Origin: Neostapfia colusana
Lineage: Eukaryota; Streptophyta; Magnoliopsida; Poales; Poaceae
Direction of reading: 5' to 3'
DNA length: 64,000 nucleotides
Assembly: GCA_030760725.1 (NCBI GenBank)
Contig: JASWHV010000009.1
Span: forward strand, 93,546,780 to 93,610,779
The position numbers and the translations under genes were made by a program. A model generated the notes under the pieces. It made no database searches and was not told where the DNA came from. It saw nothing but the letters and a program-made list of their open reading frames with translations. Below are positions 21,778 through 33,113 of this stretch, piece by piece (the stretch's first letter is position 1; each line of letters starts with the position of its first letter).

Positions 21778-21984
21778 CACGGCTAGCCTACTAAAGACTC
21801 AAATGAAACCCTAATTTCTACTCTTCGAGTCTTCGACGCCATTCTTCATCCTTTTCCTTTTCGAGAGTTTAGGTGTCCACCTTGGAAATATCTTGTGCTT
21901 ATGATCATCTCAGCTCATTAATCTCTTAATCGTCGTCATCAATCATCCAAAACCCATGGGGATACCTAGATGCACTTACAATCG
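21778..21984. other. Unassigned 207 bp between LTR D' and the D integrase tail
   Basis: I see no ORF, repeat or recognisable LTR end here. It probably belongs to the decayed pol of element D or to an older scrap. Confidence 0.4.
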
Positions 21985-22407
21985 CCTATCTAAGGCCAAC
22001 GATGGTTTAACGTCAAAGTCAAGCTAGCACCTCGCTACATTGGACCATTCAAGATTTTGGGCAAGCGAGAAGAGGTAGCATATCAACTAGATCTGCCGGC
22101 ACACCTCTCCGACGTACACGACATGTTTCACGTGTCTCAGCTCAAGAAGTGTCTAAGAGTGCTAGAAGAATAAGTACCAATGGATGAGTTGGAACTCCAT
22201 GAGGATTTGACCTATGCGGAACACCCTATCAAAATCCTGGATACGAAGGAAAGAGTCACGAGGAACAAAGTAATACATTGGTGCAAGGTACAATGGAGCC
22301 ATCATACGAAAGCCGATGCTACATGGGAGCGTGAGAAAGACCTCAAAATGGAATTCCCTCATATTTTCTCCACTCTATCGAATCTTGAGGGCAAGATTCA
22401 TTTTTAG
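21985..22407 (+). pseudogene. Element D integrase C-terminus and chromodomain
   Basis: This is the 3' end of a Ty3/gypsy pol: VKLAPRYIGPFKILGKREEVAYQLDLP (the GPY/F-type module; shown here only to place it), VHDMFHVSQLKKCLR, then an in-frame TAA at 22171-22173. It continues in the same frame with ELHEDLTYAEHP, and the chromodomain-like ending VQWSHHTKADATWEREKDL. The stop at 22405-22407 overlaps the polypurine tract. The chromodomain of these elements directs integration toward particular chromatin. The rest of D is missing to the left. Confidence 0.8.
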
Positions 22408-22415
22408 GGGGGGGG
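22407..22415 (+). other. Polypurine tract of element D
   Basis: A run of nine G residues directly precedes the 3' LTR. Confidence 0.75.
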
Positions 22416-22810
22416 TAGATTTATAAAACCCTCATATTCTTCATCATGCATTGCGTGTAGAGAAGCATTTAAAAATAAGAAGAAAAGAGATAAGGGAATA
22501 TAGAAACAAATGAATAAATAAAAGAAAAAAAGGAAAAGGAAGAACCCTAGCCGCCCTTCCCTAACCTAGCCGGTGCCCTCCCCCGTAGGGATTTCCCCCC
22601 TGGCCATGCCCACCCTTGGAGAATTTTTCCCTAGTTGCAGCCCTAATCCCCCCCCCTCTAGGGATTTTCCCTTCCCCAATTAATCTCAGCCCTTGATTAA
22701 AAATATTTTCTAAAATCCTGGCCCCTAGTCCCCACCTTTCCCAAATTAAACCCCATCCCTTGATCCAAATATTTTGCTGAAATCCTAGCCCTTTTGGCTG
22801 CTTTCCTCCC

Positions 22811-22820
22811 TTATAAATAA
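22811..22820 (+). promoter_or_regulatory. TATA-like box of LTR D
   Basis: TTATAAATAA lies about 395 bp into the LTR, just before the sequence turns GC-rich. This is the usual position of an LTR promoter. It is predicted only. Confidence 0.5.
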
Positions 22821-23421
22821 AATCCTTTCCCCCCTGGCCTCCCTGCTGCTGCTCTGCGCTGGCCGCGCCCTGTTGCCCTGCCTTGGCCGCCACCGCAACT
22901 CTGCCCCACCGTGCCTCGGCCGGAGTAGAAGACCCCAGCGCCCCTGCCCTGGCCGCAGCTCTGCTCTGCCACGAGGAAAACCCCAGCCGCCCACGTTGAT
23001 CAAGAGGAGCTCCAGCTGCTGCCACTGCAAGGAGAAGATCAACCGCAGAGGAGAAGAGGAGAAACAGAGGCAAGAGCTGTCGTCCTTCGTGCAACGTCGC
23101 TTCTGTCATCCTCAACCCCGTTGCATCACACCCTGTGACCAGGAGATACTGCACATAAGTAGGACAGCCCCCAACTTAGGCTTTGATGACGGTTTGATCT
23201 AATACCGAGTTAGGATCATAACCACGTCCCAATTGATTTCCAACATCATCGATCATCGTAAAACCACACTAAACCTAACCAAAACTCGTATGGATACATG
23301 CAGACTTGTTACTATAGGTTGCATTATAGGATTACATGCATCCACAATCATCGCATTTTGAGTAAAATGTGTGCATTATATTGACTGATGTATTGCTATG
23401 TATGTGCGTGATCATAAGTAG

Positions 23422-24886
23422 AAGGACATGTTCAAGAGGCCATCTACAAGGACCTCCAGCACCAAAACTTTGACGAGCTCGAGCAGCACAACCCGTGGGA
23501 GCAAGGCAAGTGCCCCTTGACCATATTCATCCTATGTTTTCGAACTGTTTTGCCTGCGAAAACTACATGCTCGTGTCAATATGATGGGAAACCCTTTAGT
23601 AGGAGTTTACTAGCATTGTAAGCCACCCTTGTCACCGGGAACTGGTTGATTCGGGTATATGTCACTTTCTCTTTTGCACCGCAAAGCTTACGGGATTACA
23701 GGAAACTAAAGTAAACTTGCTAACTACTGCATTCACCAAGATTAAAGATGAAGAGAAAATGATAATGTCTGAGAAGCATGGAACTGGGTTGATCTAGGCA
23801 AGCTTGGCTTGTGGTTATGTTGAATAAATGGTGGTTTGCTTGCCTTAGATCTAAGGACCGGTTCATGCGAGAATATATCAGAAAAACAGTGCCACCACAA
23901 TGCCAAATATGGGTGCGGCTTAGCTGACTAATTAGGTGCATTGCTAGATTGTTATAGACTATTGAATGGCACGGGGAATGGGAGTCGAGGAGGACTGCCC
24001 TGGTAACTGCATGGCACACAAGGGGGCCCGTGGGTGGGAGAATGGATATTCGAGCCTGCCGGTGAAATCTCAGTGGGTTCGTGCATTCTAATAGCCCCTT
24101 TGTAAAGGCTATTTTGTGATCTCTTGGCCATACACCAACAGTTGTGTAGTTTTCTCTAGTCGCCGACGGGTGATGAAATCACAAACTTGTGGGTAAAGTG
24201 GTGCCCCCTCTGCGGAGTGTAAAACTATCGTGATAGCCGTGCTTCCAGTTACAAGCACCTGGGCAACTTCCATGATTAGAGGCAAAACTTGAGATGGATA
24301 TTTGGGTATGATTATGGTAATGTCATTTGGGACTGGTTTTGGTTATACATATGAGACTGGATTCAGTTATGTGAATATGAGATGAGCTTGAGAATGAGCA
24401 TTGGCTGGTTGAACTTAATAGATGATGAAGTATGACGGTATTGAACATGAGGGATAATGAATTACATGGTTATGATGGGATTTAACTCACCTAGACATTG
24501 TAGGATGTTTTCTTGTGATTGTGAAATAAAACTTGCTTGCTGCAATGAACCCTTTGTTTCCAACCTTGTTTTAAGCTACATGTCATACTTTTCCGCGTTT
24601 GCTGAGTACAAATGTACTCACCCTTGCATTCCCCACAAATATATCAGCTACAGGAGAAGAATACTTCGAGGAGCAGATTGAGCACTAGGCATGCGCACAA
24701 CCCATTTTGCAGCCTGCCCTCGTCCAACAGATTGAGATTGTAGCTCCGGGGGAACCTGAACCCGAAGCTATGGTAATCGATGCTGAGCCTGAGCTTATTG
24801 CCCCAGCTTCAGGCTCTGAATCGAGAAGGATCCAGAGGAGCCTGAACCGGCATACGACAAAGAGTAGTCATCATGGGGTAGAGTGA
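23422..24886 (+). CDS. Candidate spliced LTR ORF in LTR D (exons 23422-23505 and 24654-24886, one internal TAG)
   Basis: Exon 2 follows CATAAGTAG and reads GHVQEAIYKDLQHQNFDELE then QHNPWEQ, ending in phase 1 at AG|GCAAGT. Exon 3 follows ATCAGCTACAG and reads GEEYFEEQIEH, then a TAG at 24686-24688. The same frame then stays open for 65 further codons with strongly acidic sequence such as APGEPEPEAMVIDAEPELIA, to TGA 24884-24886. The long open frame after one stop suggests a recently broken coding exon. No exon 1 could be identified. No domain is recognised. Confidence 0.42.
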
Positions 24887-24911
24887 ACACCGAGTAGGGT
24901 AGTGCCTACTC

Positions 24912-25973
24912 CGTTATACGTTGATGACATCTTCAATGCCACCATAGTGCAATATGATGCTTCCCGTGAATTGACCACGGAAAAGAGGAAGAGGAGCGCC
25001 CCACAGGGCAGCGGGGGTGGCAATCCCCAAAAGTACCATGGTGTATCTCTCACCGTCCGGTCAGAGGCGTCAACCACCAGCGCAGCAGCCGATGTTCCAT
25101 GGTCGGCAATTTAACCCACCCAACTTCCGACCATGTCTGCCACAACAGCAATGGGGCTTTCCGCGTGCATTTCCACCTCAACATCGTGCACCTGGATTCC
25201 GTCACCAAATCAGCAGGGGACCAACCAACTACACGTGCTTCACATGTGGCCGGGCCGGTCATTTCTCAAAGGAGTGGACGGAGAAGCAGCAGGGCGGCAG
25301 GCAAGAAATGCACCAAGGTGCAAATCTGCCCCGGGGTCAGCTCAAGAAAGCAGCCCCAAAACCCGGCAAAATGCGCCATCTTGCTATCGAGGATGTGCCA
25401 GAAGGTGAACCCGTACTCACCGGTACGTTCATTCTCCACATCCACCCCTCATTGATATTATTTGATTCCGGTGCCACTCATAACAGCATAAGCAAATCTT
25501 ATATTAGCAAGTATCAAATACCAGTGCTACCTAGAAAAAGTTCATACTTGATTTGCTCACTGGGTGGGAACGTAGCTTCTCATACTATGGTCCCAAAGAC
25601 ACCACTTGATTTAGGTGGAAAAATATACCCCACCTCTCTTATTACCTTAGAAGATCAAAAGATAGATATTATATTAGGGGTGTCATGGTTATACCGCCAT
25701 GATGCCTTTCTCAACATTGGTCTTCGAACATTTCAGCTCAACTCTTCTATTCATGGCCCCCATCTATTGGTTCTTGAAACCAATGTCTTGGAAAATGCAA
25801 CTGCATATCAAGGTGAAGTTGTTAATTTGGAAGAGATTCCGGTGGTTTGTGAATACCTGGATGTATTTCCTGATGATTTACCGGGCATGCCACCTGAATG
25901 GAATGTGGAGTTCAAGATTGTACTTGCATCAGGTACTCACCGATCTCTCGGAGGCCGTATAAGATGGCTCTGA
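24912..25973 (+). pseudogene. Element C: end of gag, CCHC knuckle, protease and start of RT
   Basis: The visible homology begins in the middle of Gag (VDDIFNATIVQYDASRELTT, then KRKRSAPQG), in several frames. From 25017 one frame runs through a knuckle CFTCGRAGHFSKEW, where the last Cys is replaced by Trp. It continues with LAIEDVPEGEP, the protease motif LFDSGATHNSIS, and IYPTSLITLEDQKIDIILGVSWL, up to the RT entry at about 25960, where a frame change occurs. Family function: Gag/protease of a Tekay-like chromovirus. The N-terminal gag, leader and 5' LTR of C are missing. Confidence 0.8.
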
Positions 25974-27253
25974 ATGAGCTTGCAGAGTTGAAAGAGCAGC
26001 TGAATGACCTTATGAAGAAGGGTTTCATTCGATTGAGTTTATCGCCATGGGGATGCTCGGCGCTGTTCATGGAGAAGAAGGATGAGACATTGAGGTTATG
26101 CGTAGACTATTGTCCTCTCAATGCCGTTACTATCAAGAACAAGTATCATTACCACGGATAAACATTTTATTCGATCAATTGGTGGGTGCTAAGGTGTTCT
26201 CCAAGATGGACTTTTGGTCTGAATATCATCAAATTAAAATCCAGGCGGAAGATGTATCAAAGAAGGCATTTTCGACGAGATATGACTTATATGAGTTTCT
26301 CGTCATGTCCTTTTGTCTCACGAATGCTCCAGCTCAATTCATGTATCTCATGAATTCGGTATTCATGTCAGAGTTGGACAAGTTCGTTGTGGTCTTCATC
26401 AATGACATTCTGGTATATTCCAAATCAGAGGAAGAGCATGCCGAACATTTGCATATCGTGCTTTGACGATTAAGAGACCATAAGCTTTATGCCAAGTTCA
26501 GCAAATGCGAGTTTTGGATCAAGCAAGTGTCATTTCTTGGGCACATCATATCAGCAGAGGGTATTGCTGTTGATCCAAGCAAAATGGAGCAACACTGAAA
26601 TGGAAGCCCCTTAAGTCTGTCCATGAAGTCCGCAGCTTCTTGGGTTGAGCTGGATATTGTCGGAGATTCATACCGAGCTTTTTAAAGATTGCTAAACCAA
26701 TGACAGAGCTGCTGAAGAAGGTGATTATGTTTGGAATGCAGCATGTGAAGAAGCTTTCGAAACATTAGTGAAGCATCTCACAACACCCCCCCCCCCCATT
26801 TTATCTCAACTGAATACGATGAAGCCATTCGACGTATATTGTGATGCATCCGGTATTGGACTCGGCTGCTGTTGATGCAAGACGGGCGTGTGGTCGCATA
26901 CGGATCAAGACAACTCAGGAATCATGAGCAGCATTATCCAATTCATGATCTTGAGCTCGTTGCGGTGGTCCTTGCCTTGAAGATGTGGAGACATTACCTA
27001 CTAGGAAACCTAGTACATCCCTACAGCGACCACAAGAGTTTGAAGTACATATTCACTCAGAAAGAGTTGAATATGGTACCATGGAGATGGTTAGAACTAA
27101 TCAAGGACTATGAGATTGAAATCCATTATCATCTAGGGAAAGGAAAATGTGGTTGTCGATGCATTTTCTAACCACATTTTCATAACCTAACCATCATGCA
27201 GGTAGAAGAGGAAGAACCAAGTCTTTACTTAGTTCCATATAGAGCCCTATATA
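25974..27253 (+). pseudogene. Element C: reverse transcriptase and RNase H, decayed
   Basis: RT motifs are spread over several frames: LNELAELKEQLNDLMKKGFI, RLCVDYCPLNAVT, KMDFWSEYHQIKI, and FINDILVYS at the catalytic site, where the usual FIDD has become FIND. RNase H-like LELVAVVLALKMWRHYLLG follows near 26950. Breaks include a TGA at 26464-26466, a frame loss near 26585 and a C-rich run near 26784. The sequence stops at 27253, where element B is inserted, and resumes at 57331 with PYRALYI matching across the gap. Confidence 0.82.
27249..27253. repeat. Target-site duplication ATATA of element B (partner at 57326-57330)
   Basis: ATATA flanks both outer ends of element B and proves that 27254 and 57325 are its termini. 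This also fixes the true 3' LTR end (see the internal primer-like site). Confidence 0.88.
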
Positions 27254-30200
27254 TGTAAAGGTCCCAAAATTATGAATACAAAGAAACACTTGTTTGCAAA
27301 GTTTTGTTTCATGAGTGAAATTTGGGACTTGTTAAAACTTTTCCCCACATGTGATAACCCACGTGAGGGTTTTCTTCACACAAGTCAAATATTTATTTGA
27401 GAACTTGGAACCCTAGAGGGGTCTAAAACAAAGATGAGAAGTTCCCATATGTGTGAGGAAACAAAAATCAGATTTGGAACAATTTGTTCAAATAAAAATT
27501 CAAATGAGAACAACACAATGAAATTCAAAACTGTTGTGCTGAAAATCTCATTTGTAGCAGCCAAACTAAAAATCAGGTTTCATATTTGAATTCCTTGAGT
27601 CCAAATTAGGGGGTGTGCAAAGTTTCATGATTTATGAAAATGATTTGCAACCCATTTTCCAAAATGGACTTTAAATGACAAAGAATTCAAATGCATATTT
27701 GAATTTGGATAAAACTTGCCTAATTATCCAAATGCCTCTCAGATTTAAACTTCCACAATTGAATTCCATCAATATTCAAATTGGGGAGATATATTAGAGG
27801 GGATAAGGAGGACTGACATGTGGGATCCACCTGTCATTGGGAGCACTGAAAAAAAATTGCAAAAGATCTGCAGTCCACAGTCTCTGTTTGATTTCCTCCC
27901 ACGTGAAGCAACGGCCGAAGCCGCCTTCCCTCCGCTCGACACCGAGGGCCAGCCGGAGGCCAGCTCCTGCTGGGTTTTATCGTGCTGGAGAACAGCCTGG
28001 GTGCCCTTAAACGCTGCCGTGCTCCCTTTCTCCCTCATCCCCGAACCCTCGGCCTGTTCTTCCTCCTCGCGCAAGAAAAACCGACCGAGCGCTGCCACCG
28101 AGCTCTCGGCCGATCGGCCAGCACATACACCACGTGAGGACTTCAGCTGAGCAGCAAAACCACACAACAGAACCCTCCCCGACCTCCTCGCGCCATCACT
28201 GAAGGAGTTCGTGCTCTCCACACCGAGTTCAACCAGTTTCCGCAGCGGCCGTTGCACAACAGCGACGGGGTGCTCTCGTGGGCAGCACCACAGAGCGGGT
28301 TTCACGACCAAACGAGGCCACCGGGGGACGCACAAGGTCTCCGTGCAGCTTCCACCCGAAGCACAGAGCCTGTCTCGGCCTCTCGACAACGAATTTCGAA
28401 GATCCTTTCCGGCCGGTGAAAACTGACCTGCGGGTATGAATCCATGAAATTCTCGAGTTATATTCATTTAGAGCTCTGCAAATTTCGCACATAGAACCTA
28501 GACTGGTGTAGCAACCTTTCTTCTTCACAAAGCCTCGCATGAAACACACTGTGCACGGTGCAATTTCACTTTTTACGACGGCGGCTATGGCGGGAAGGTG
28601 CGGGTGCACGGTGAACCCTAGGGTAGATCCATCCCCGAGCCCCTATGCGGCCATGCCGAGCTTGGCCAACCTCCACTTGTGCTGTAGAATCTTTTTAGGG
28701 AGCTTTTTGCGGGCTATAGCGCCGGGGCGACGTCGCCGGACTTCATCCGAGCCGGTGCACCGTCGCGGGCTAGTTTAGGAGCCCTGCCAGCTCGAGAAAA
28801 CCCCACCAGCGTGTTCCTCGTGTGGAATTAGAGGCTGGCGGCGAGTTTCAGCGGCAGGGGTGGCCGGACGACCGATCCCGGAGCTGCTCCGGCGAGCCCG
28901 GCGGCGGGATCGCGTGGGAGCGGGAGGTGGAAGAAGACCTCGCCGGGCCCGCCTGTCAGTCGCACGGCAACAGTGGGCTGGATACGCTGTGGCGTGGGAT
29001 CAATTGTGACAGCGCGGGAAATGACCCTGTGACTCCGTGTGGCGCTCCCTCAGCAGCTGACACGTGCCCCGTGGCCCCACAGTCAGGTTTAAACATTTCC
29101 CGGGTTTATTCAAATTCCTGATTTTTACCCAAACTTTAGAAGAGCATAACTTTTGCTAGGAACCTCCAAAATTAGTGATTCAAATTGGGTTAGATTCATA
29201 TTGACAAACTCTATCCAATTACGCAACCCAGTTTGTATGAAAATCTTTATTTAGTTCTGGAGAATTCATTAAAGCTTTTCAGCAAATGAATTTTAGAGAG
29301 AGTTTGGTTTATCCAAAAATCCTCACATTTTGCCAGAATATTCTTTAGGGTTCTATTAGACTCCTGTAAAAGTTTCAGCTCAATTGGAGTTGAATTGATC
29401 ATGGTAATTCAGATTGTAAGTTCCTGTATTCAAATAAATACAGAAACATTTTCAGAGAATTTCCAAAACTTGTAAATTCAGTTCTGGGAAATTCTTAGCT
29501 CCAAAAATATTAGGAAAATTCATGCAAACTCTATAAACTATAATTGAAATTGTGGTTCACTGAGTTTGACATGAACATGGATGTTACCTCAGAATTAATT
29601 CATCTTTGACTAAATACTTAGAGAATTATTCTGAATAAACCACTACATGAAAAGTGCTAAATTTTGGTCCAGAGGACTTTCTTGTGACAAGGAACTCACA
29701 TAAAAGTTCCCAGCTCCATTGGAGCTCTGGATCACCATTGTCTTAGGTAACCTATTAAGGTGATCAACACTTAAGTGGGGAAAGGCACTCAACACTTGAT
29801 CATAGTGTTTAAACCCAACCCAAACCACTAGCACCAGTGTCATTTTAAATTCTTAAACAGAGTTCCAGTTTTAAAACTGTCATTAGATCTTATGAGCAAA
29901 AGCTTTTCAATTAAATACATATGCATGATCATATCGTGTAGCATATACGTGAAGAAGGTGAGAAGGACTTGAAGTAAAGATCAAGGAGGGAAGAAAACAA
30001 GTGATCAAGCTCCAAGTGATCGTCACTAACTGATTGTAACCTTAGTCACCTGCAAAACAGGCAAGCCCCGTTTTGCATTTGAACAGTTTTATAAAGCATT
30101 TTCATTTGTAGAGATCATAGCTTTGCATCATTGATTGCAGTAAGTCTAGATGATATTGAAAACCCCACTTGCATGACCAGAAATACCTAAGAGAGAAAAG

Positions 30201-30942
30201 GGTAGAATAGAATCTCCTCGAGTGGATTTGGCTACGCTAATGTTAGTAGGAAAGGTTCGGTAGAAGTCGAGTAGTTGGAATCTACTCGCGAGTTTAGGGC
30301 TGGTTTACTCGGAACGGGTCTGAATTAGAAAAAGATGAGGAAAGTTCACACATAAGAAATGGAGACCGGGCAGGGAGGTTTAGATGCAGCAGGTTGCAGG
30401 CCGTGCGTGCATAGCCCTGCCTGTGTCGGTTAAGGCCCGTCCGTGCTTAGCCCTGTTGGATAAGTTTGAGTTGTGTACCGGGCGCATACTGGCTATATGG
30501 GACCCAGGAAACCGATGTACCTTGGGAGATCCATAGTGGAACTTTTCCAACTGCCTTAGGCTTTTGGCGTCAGGGTAGCAGGAGGTACCTTGCTCAAGAA
30601 CTTACCACTGCGGGTATGTACCTTAAGGGAGCTTGCGTACTCGGGGCAGTTGGACTGCGTCCAATGTGGAAGATCTTGGGAAAGGTGGCCGCGTACAACG
30701 TCAGTCGAGGTTGCTGCCGGCAACTCGGAGTACGGGTGTACGTGTCGTGTAGTCCGGGCATGTACTGATTCGAATCACCGTCGCTCGCGGTCATATGAGC
30801 ATACTTGCCCACTGCGTCTTGACGTAGTAAGAACTGAACTGGTTATTCTTTTGAACTTGATAAGGATGTGCTATAACTTGTATTGCAACCATGATCGAAT
30901 TAGAGATAGGCTCATTAAACTTTACTTTCACTTTGTGCAAGG

Positions 30943-30989
30943 AGCATCGCAACAATGCGTTTCTTGTCTGATTGTGTAGTTGCGATGCT
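30943..30989 (+). other. Conserved-loop hairpin in the B LTR
   Basis: A perfect 11-bp stem AGCATCGCAAC / GTTGCGATGCT encloses a 25-nt loop containing GCGTTTCTTGTCTGATTG. The 3' LTR copy (near 56693-56740) has GCATCGTAAC, keeping pairing as G-U. T1, A, E and C have the same loop with different stems. Confidence 0.65.
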
Positions 30990-31528
30990 TTTCGGCTCAA
31001 GGTCTGCACAATGAGGATTAAAATCTGAAAGCTAAGGATCAACTTTAGGCGAGTCCTTTATGCAAATCTAGCCAACCCAATTGCAACCGTCGTGCATGTA
31101 GAGTTTCTTGCTTAGGAGAGACGGGTCAGACTTACTGAGCCTATGTGCTCACGCTTGCTATATAAGTGGTTTTGCAGGTTAACATCGATGCTGAAAAGAA
31201 GGTTGTCCGGTGAGACTCGGAGACTTCCGAGTCATTTGACCCAGGGAGAACCCAGCCGCTTCTGTTGTCTTCGTGTTGCTAGCGAGAGGAGTCCGCGGGT
31301 TGGACTTCATCTCGAGTGCTTTTAGTTATTCGACATGAGTTGATATAGACTTCCGCTGTAGTTACTTGATGTAAAGTATTTACAAAGAAAAACTTGTAAG
31401 CTTCCGCTATTGTTTTATGTAATACATTGTTCCTCATATGTGTGCTGTTGGGTGCCGCACAATACGGCACCAACCAATGCGATTCCCGGGCGAGTGGCCT
31501 GTCTCGGTTGGACGGGGCCGCGTCAGCA

Positions 31529-31540
31529 TGGAATCAGAGC
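31529..31540 (+). other. Fossil primer-like site inside the B LTR
   Basis: TGGAATCAGAGC lies 35 bp before the true LTR end; the 3' LTR has TGGTATCAGAAC at 57279-57290. It sits directly after CGCGTCA, which looks like an ordinary LTR end. Both LTRs carry it, so the LTR was extended past an older boundary before this copy inserted. Confidence 0.7.
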
Positions 31541-31577
31541 TGAGCCCTGTCTCAGTCGGTACTGCGCCCGTCTCAGT

Positions 31578-31590
31578 TGGTATCAGAGCC
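31578..31590 (+). other. Primer binding site of element B (initiator tRNA-Met)
   Basis: TGGTATCAGAGCC lies two bases after the LTR end defined by the ATATA duplication. Confidence 0.9.
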
Positions 31591-33113
31591 GTATTGGGAA
31601 TAGCACACGGAATAAGGATGGTATTACGACAAAATTTAGGTTACGGTGAGGATACGGTACTAGGCCCACATAAGGATTACTATTAGCTTAATATGAAGGT
31701 GGCAACCTAACTTATTTGTTATGTCAGAAAATCGTGCATCTCGGGACGATTTATGTCTTGGGGGTGCACGTAAGCGCTGTCCACCAGTGCGCACAAGCTG
31801 AAGGGTGGAGCCCCACGGGTGGCAGGTAACCCGACACGCTTTAATATCCTCTACGACTCTTCATGTCGTTTGGGGTATTCGAGCAACGTCTGTCGCTGGC
31901 GTGCGTGGTGCAATTTGGGAAACCCCGTCACGTGGTTAGTAACGTGAACACGTAGCTCAAGGTGTGTTTGGCTTGAGAACACCTGTGCGAGTGATGACGG
32001 ACAGGTGTAAGAACTGTATGGATACCGGGTTCGGTATGCAGCCGGACCTGACGATTGAGTGTGACTTATGCAGGATTAACCACGAAATCATAGTACGAAT
32101 AGAACACGTTTGCGAGTGATCATTTTAGGGCCACCTAAGATACGTTTATGCCGGTATAATCCGGTTAGGATTTTCTTTTGGTGAGGCTACGTAGTACCGA
32201 CATGCTTCTTACGGTGCATTGACACCGTACTAAACTTAATAACCCCTTTCCTTTAAAGAAATGACTCATGAACTAACTTTAAACTAAAAACGAAAGTTTG
32301 AAACAAATATTAGTTACTGAACTCTTATTTTGAGCTAATATTCAAATGAGAGGAAGACTAGGCTTCAAAGATTTCAAAAACAGAGTGCTTTGTTTTCGGC
32401 AAGAATTCTTGCTGGACTTTAACAGAGCATAACTCTGGGTAGCTTGACCCAATTGAGGTGTATGATACGGTTCTGGAAATATTTTCAAGTGAACTACAAC
32501 TTCTTTGTAGACCTCCAGAGCTAAATCACATGGTAAATGGGTAGAAAGTTCAGAGGAAGGTAAACTGTCCAGAACCAGGACAGCAACAAAACCTCGCTGG
32601 ACCTTCCTGTTTTTAGGCCATAACTTTCTATAGAGAAACCCTTAAGAAGCTTATGATACACCATTGGATAGGTTATGAAATGTGCAACATTGTTGTAGTT
32701 CAAAGTTTCTTCAGGTTTTTATTGTATTTACATATACAACTGTGATAAAATGAGCCACATACAAATAAGGTGCTGGCAAATTTTATCCAGGAATTCTGTC
32801 AACTTTGGAAAATCATAACTTTTAATCCGGAGACTATCTGGGGGCATATGAGTACTTGTTGGAAAGATACTGAAGTTAACTTTAACTTTGGTATTCAACT
32901 TGAGTTATGAAAATGCTCTTAACGAGATCAAAATCTGGAGATAGTGCATAAAGGTCTGTCCTGTACAGATAGGCTGGATAGTTATGCCTACTAAGGAGTT
33001 TTGTAAACATGAATTTTGTTACTGCTTTCATAAAGTTTTGACATAATCATGTTTCCATTAGTCTCACATACTGTTGAGTTCTTGTTTAACTCATCTAAAC
33101 TACATTTTGCAGT
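31591..33113 (+). other. 5' leader of element B
   Basis: This is a 1.5-kb non-coding leader. Its first ~500 bp match the T1 and A leaders closely, including the hairpin and GGCAG|GTAACC (GT at 31826-31827). The last bases are ACTACATTTTGCAG, then T and the gag ATG, a strong acceptor-like end. No ORF0 is present. A leader intron of about 1.29 kb is possible. Confidence 0.7.
31979..32008 (+). other. Leader hairpin, element B copy
   Basis: ACACCTGT pairs perfectly with ACAGGTGT around the loop GCGAGTGATGACGG. Relative to T1, three stem positions differ and all three partners have changed to match. Confidence 0.78.

Larger units (their letters stand above)
22416..24900 (+). repeat. 3' LTR of element D
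   Basis: It begins TAGATTTATAAAACCCTC directly after the polypurine tract; the expected terminal TG is altered. A TATA-like TTATAAATAA lies at 22811-22820. It then has a GC-rich leader-like part, and 23400-24680 is homologous to LTR D' in the opposite orientation. The 3' end is uncertain: about 24900 the sequence changes into gag sequence of element C without a visible LTR terminus, so the border is a recombination or deletion junction. The 22561-23154 minus-strand ORF is a composition shadow. Confidence 0.7.
27254..31575 (+). repeat. 5' LTR of element B (4322 bp)
   Basis: It runs TGTAAAGGTCCC...CCCGTCTCA. It contains the GC donor-like AG|GCAAGC at 30060/30061, the inverted repeat GAGTAGTTGGAATCTACTC near 30270 and the conserved-loop hairpin 30943-30989. 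It also has a second, internal primer-like site at 31529-31540. The frame expected for the LTR exon is closed by stops here. It is about 95 bp longer than the 3' LTR near 28250-28345. ORFs in its GC-rich part (27769-28778) are shadows. Confidence 0.9.

Noticed and set aside
26784..26800. Poly-C run in the C pol
   Set aside because: It is most likely slippage or a sequencing/assembly artefact in a dead copy, not a feature.
27769..28467. 232-residue minus-strand ORF in the B 5' LTR
   Set aside because: The 3' LTR copy breaks the frame with the 95-bp deletion and other changes, and no recognisable domain is present.
29942..31250. LTR mini-gene exons in element B
   Set aside because: The splice-like signals are present (29941, 30060/30061, 31177), but the expected reading phase is closed by stops in both LTRs. 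Only the donor motif is reported for B.
31521..31540. Element B LTR end placed at GCGTCA (31525), with the primer site at 31529
   Set aside because: The 3' LTR continues beyond the corresponding point, and the ATATA duplication only matches when the LTR ends at 31575 and 57325.
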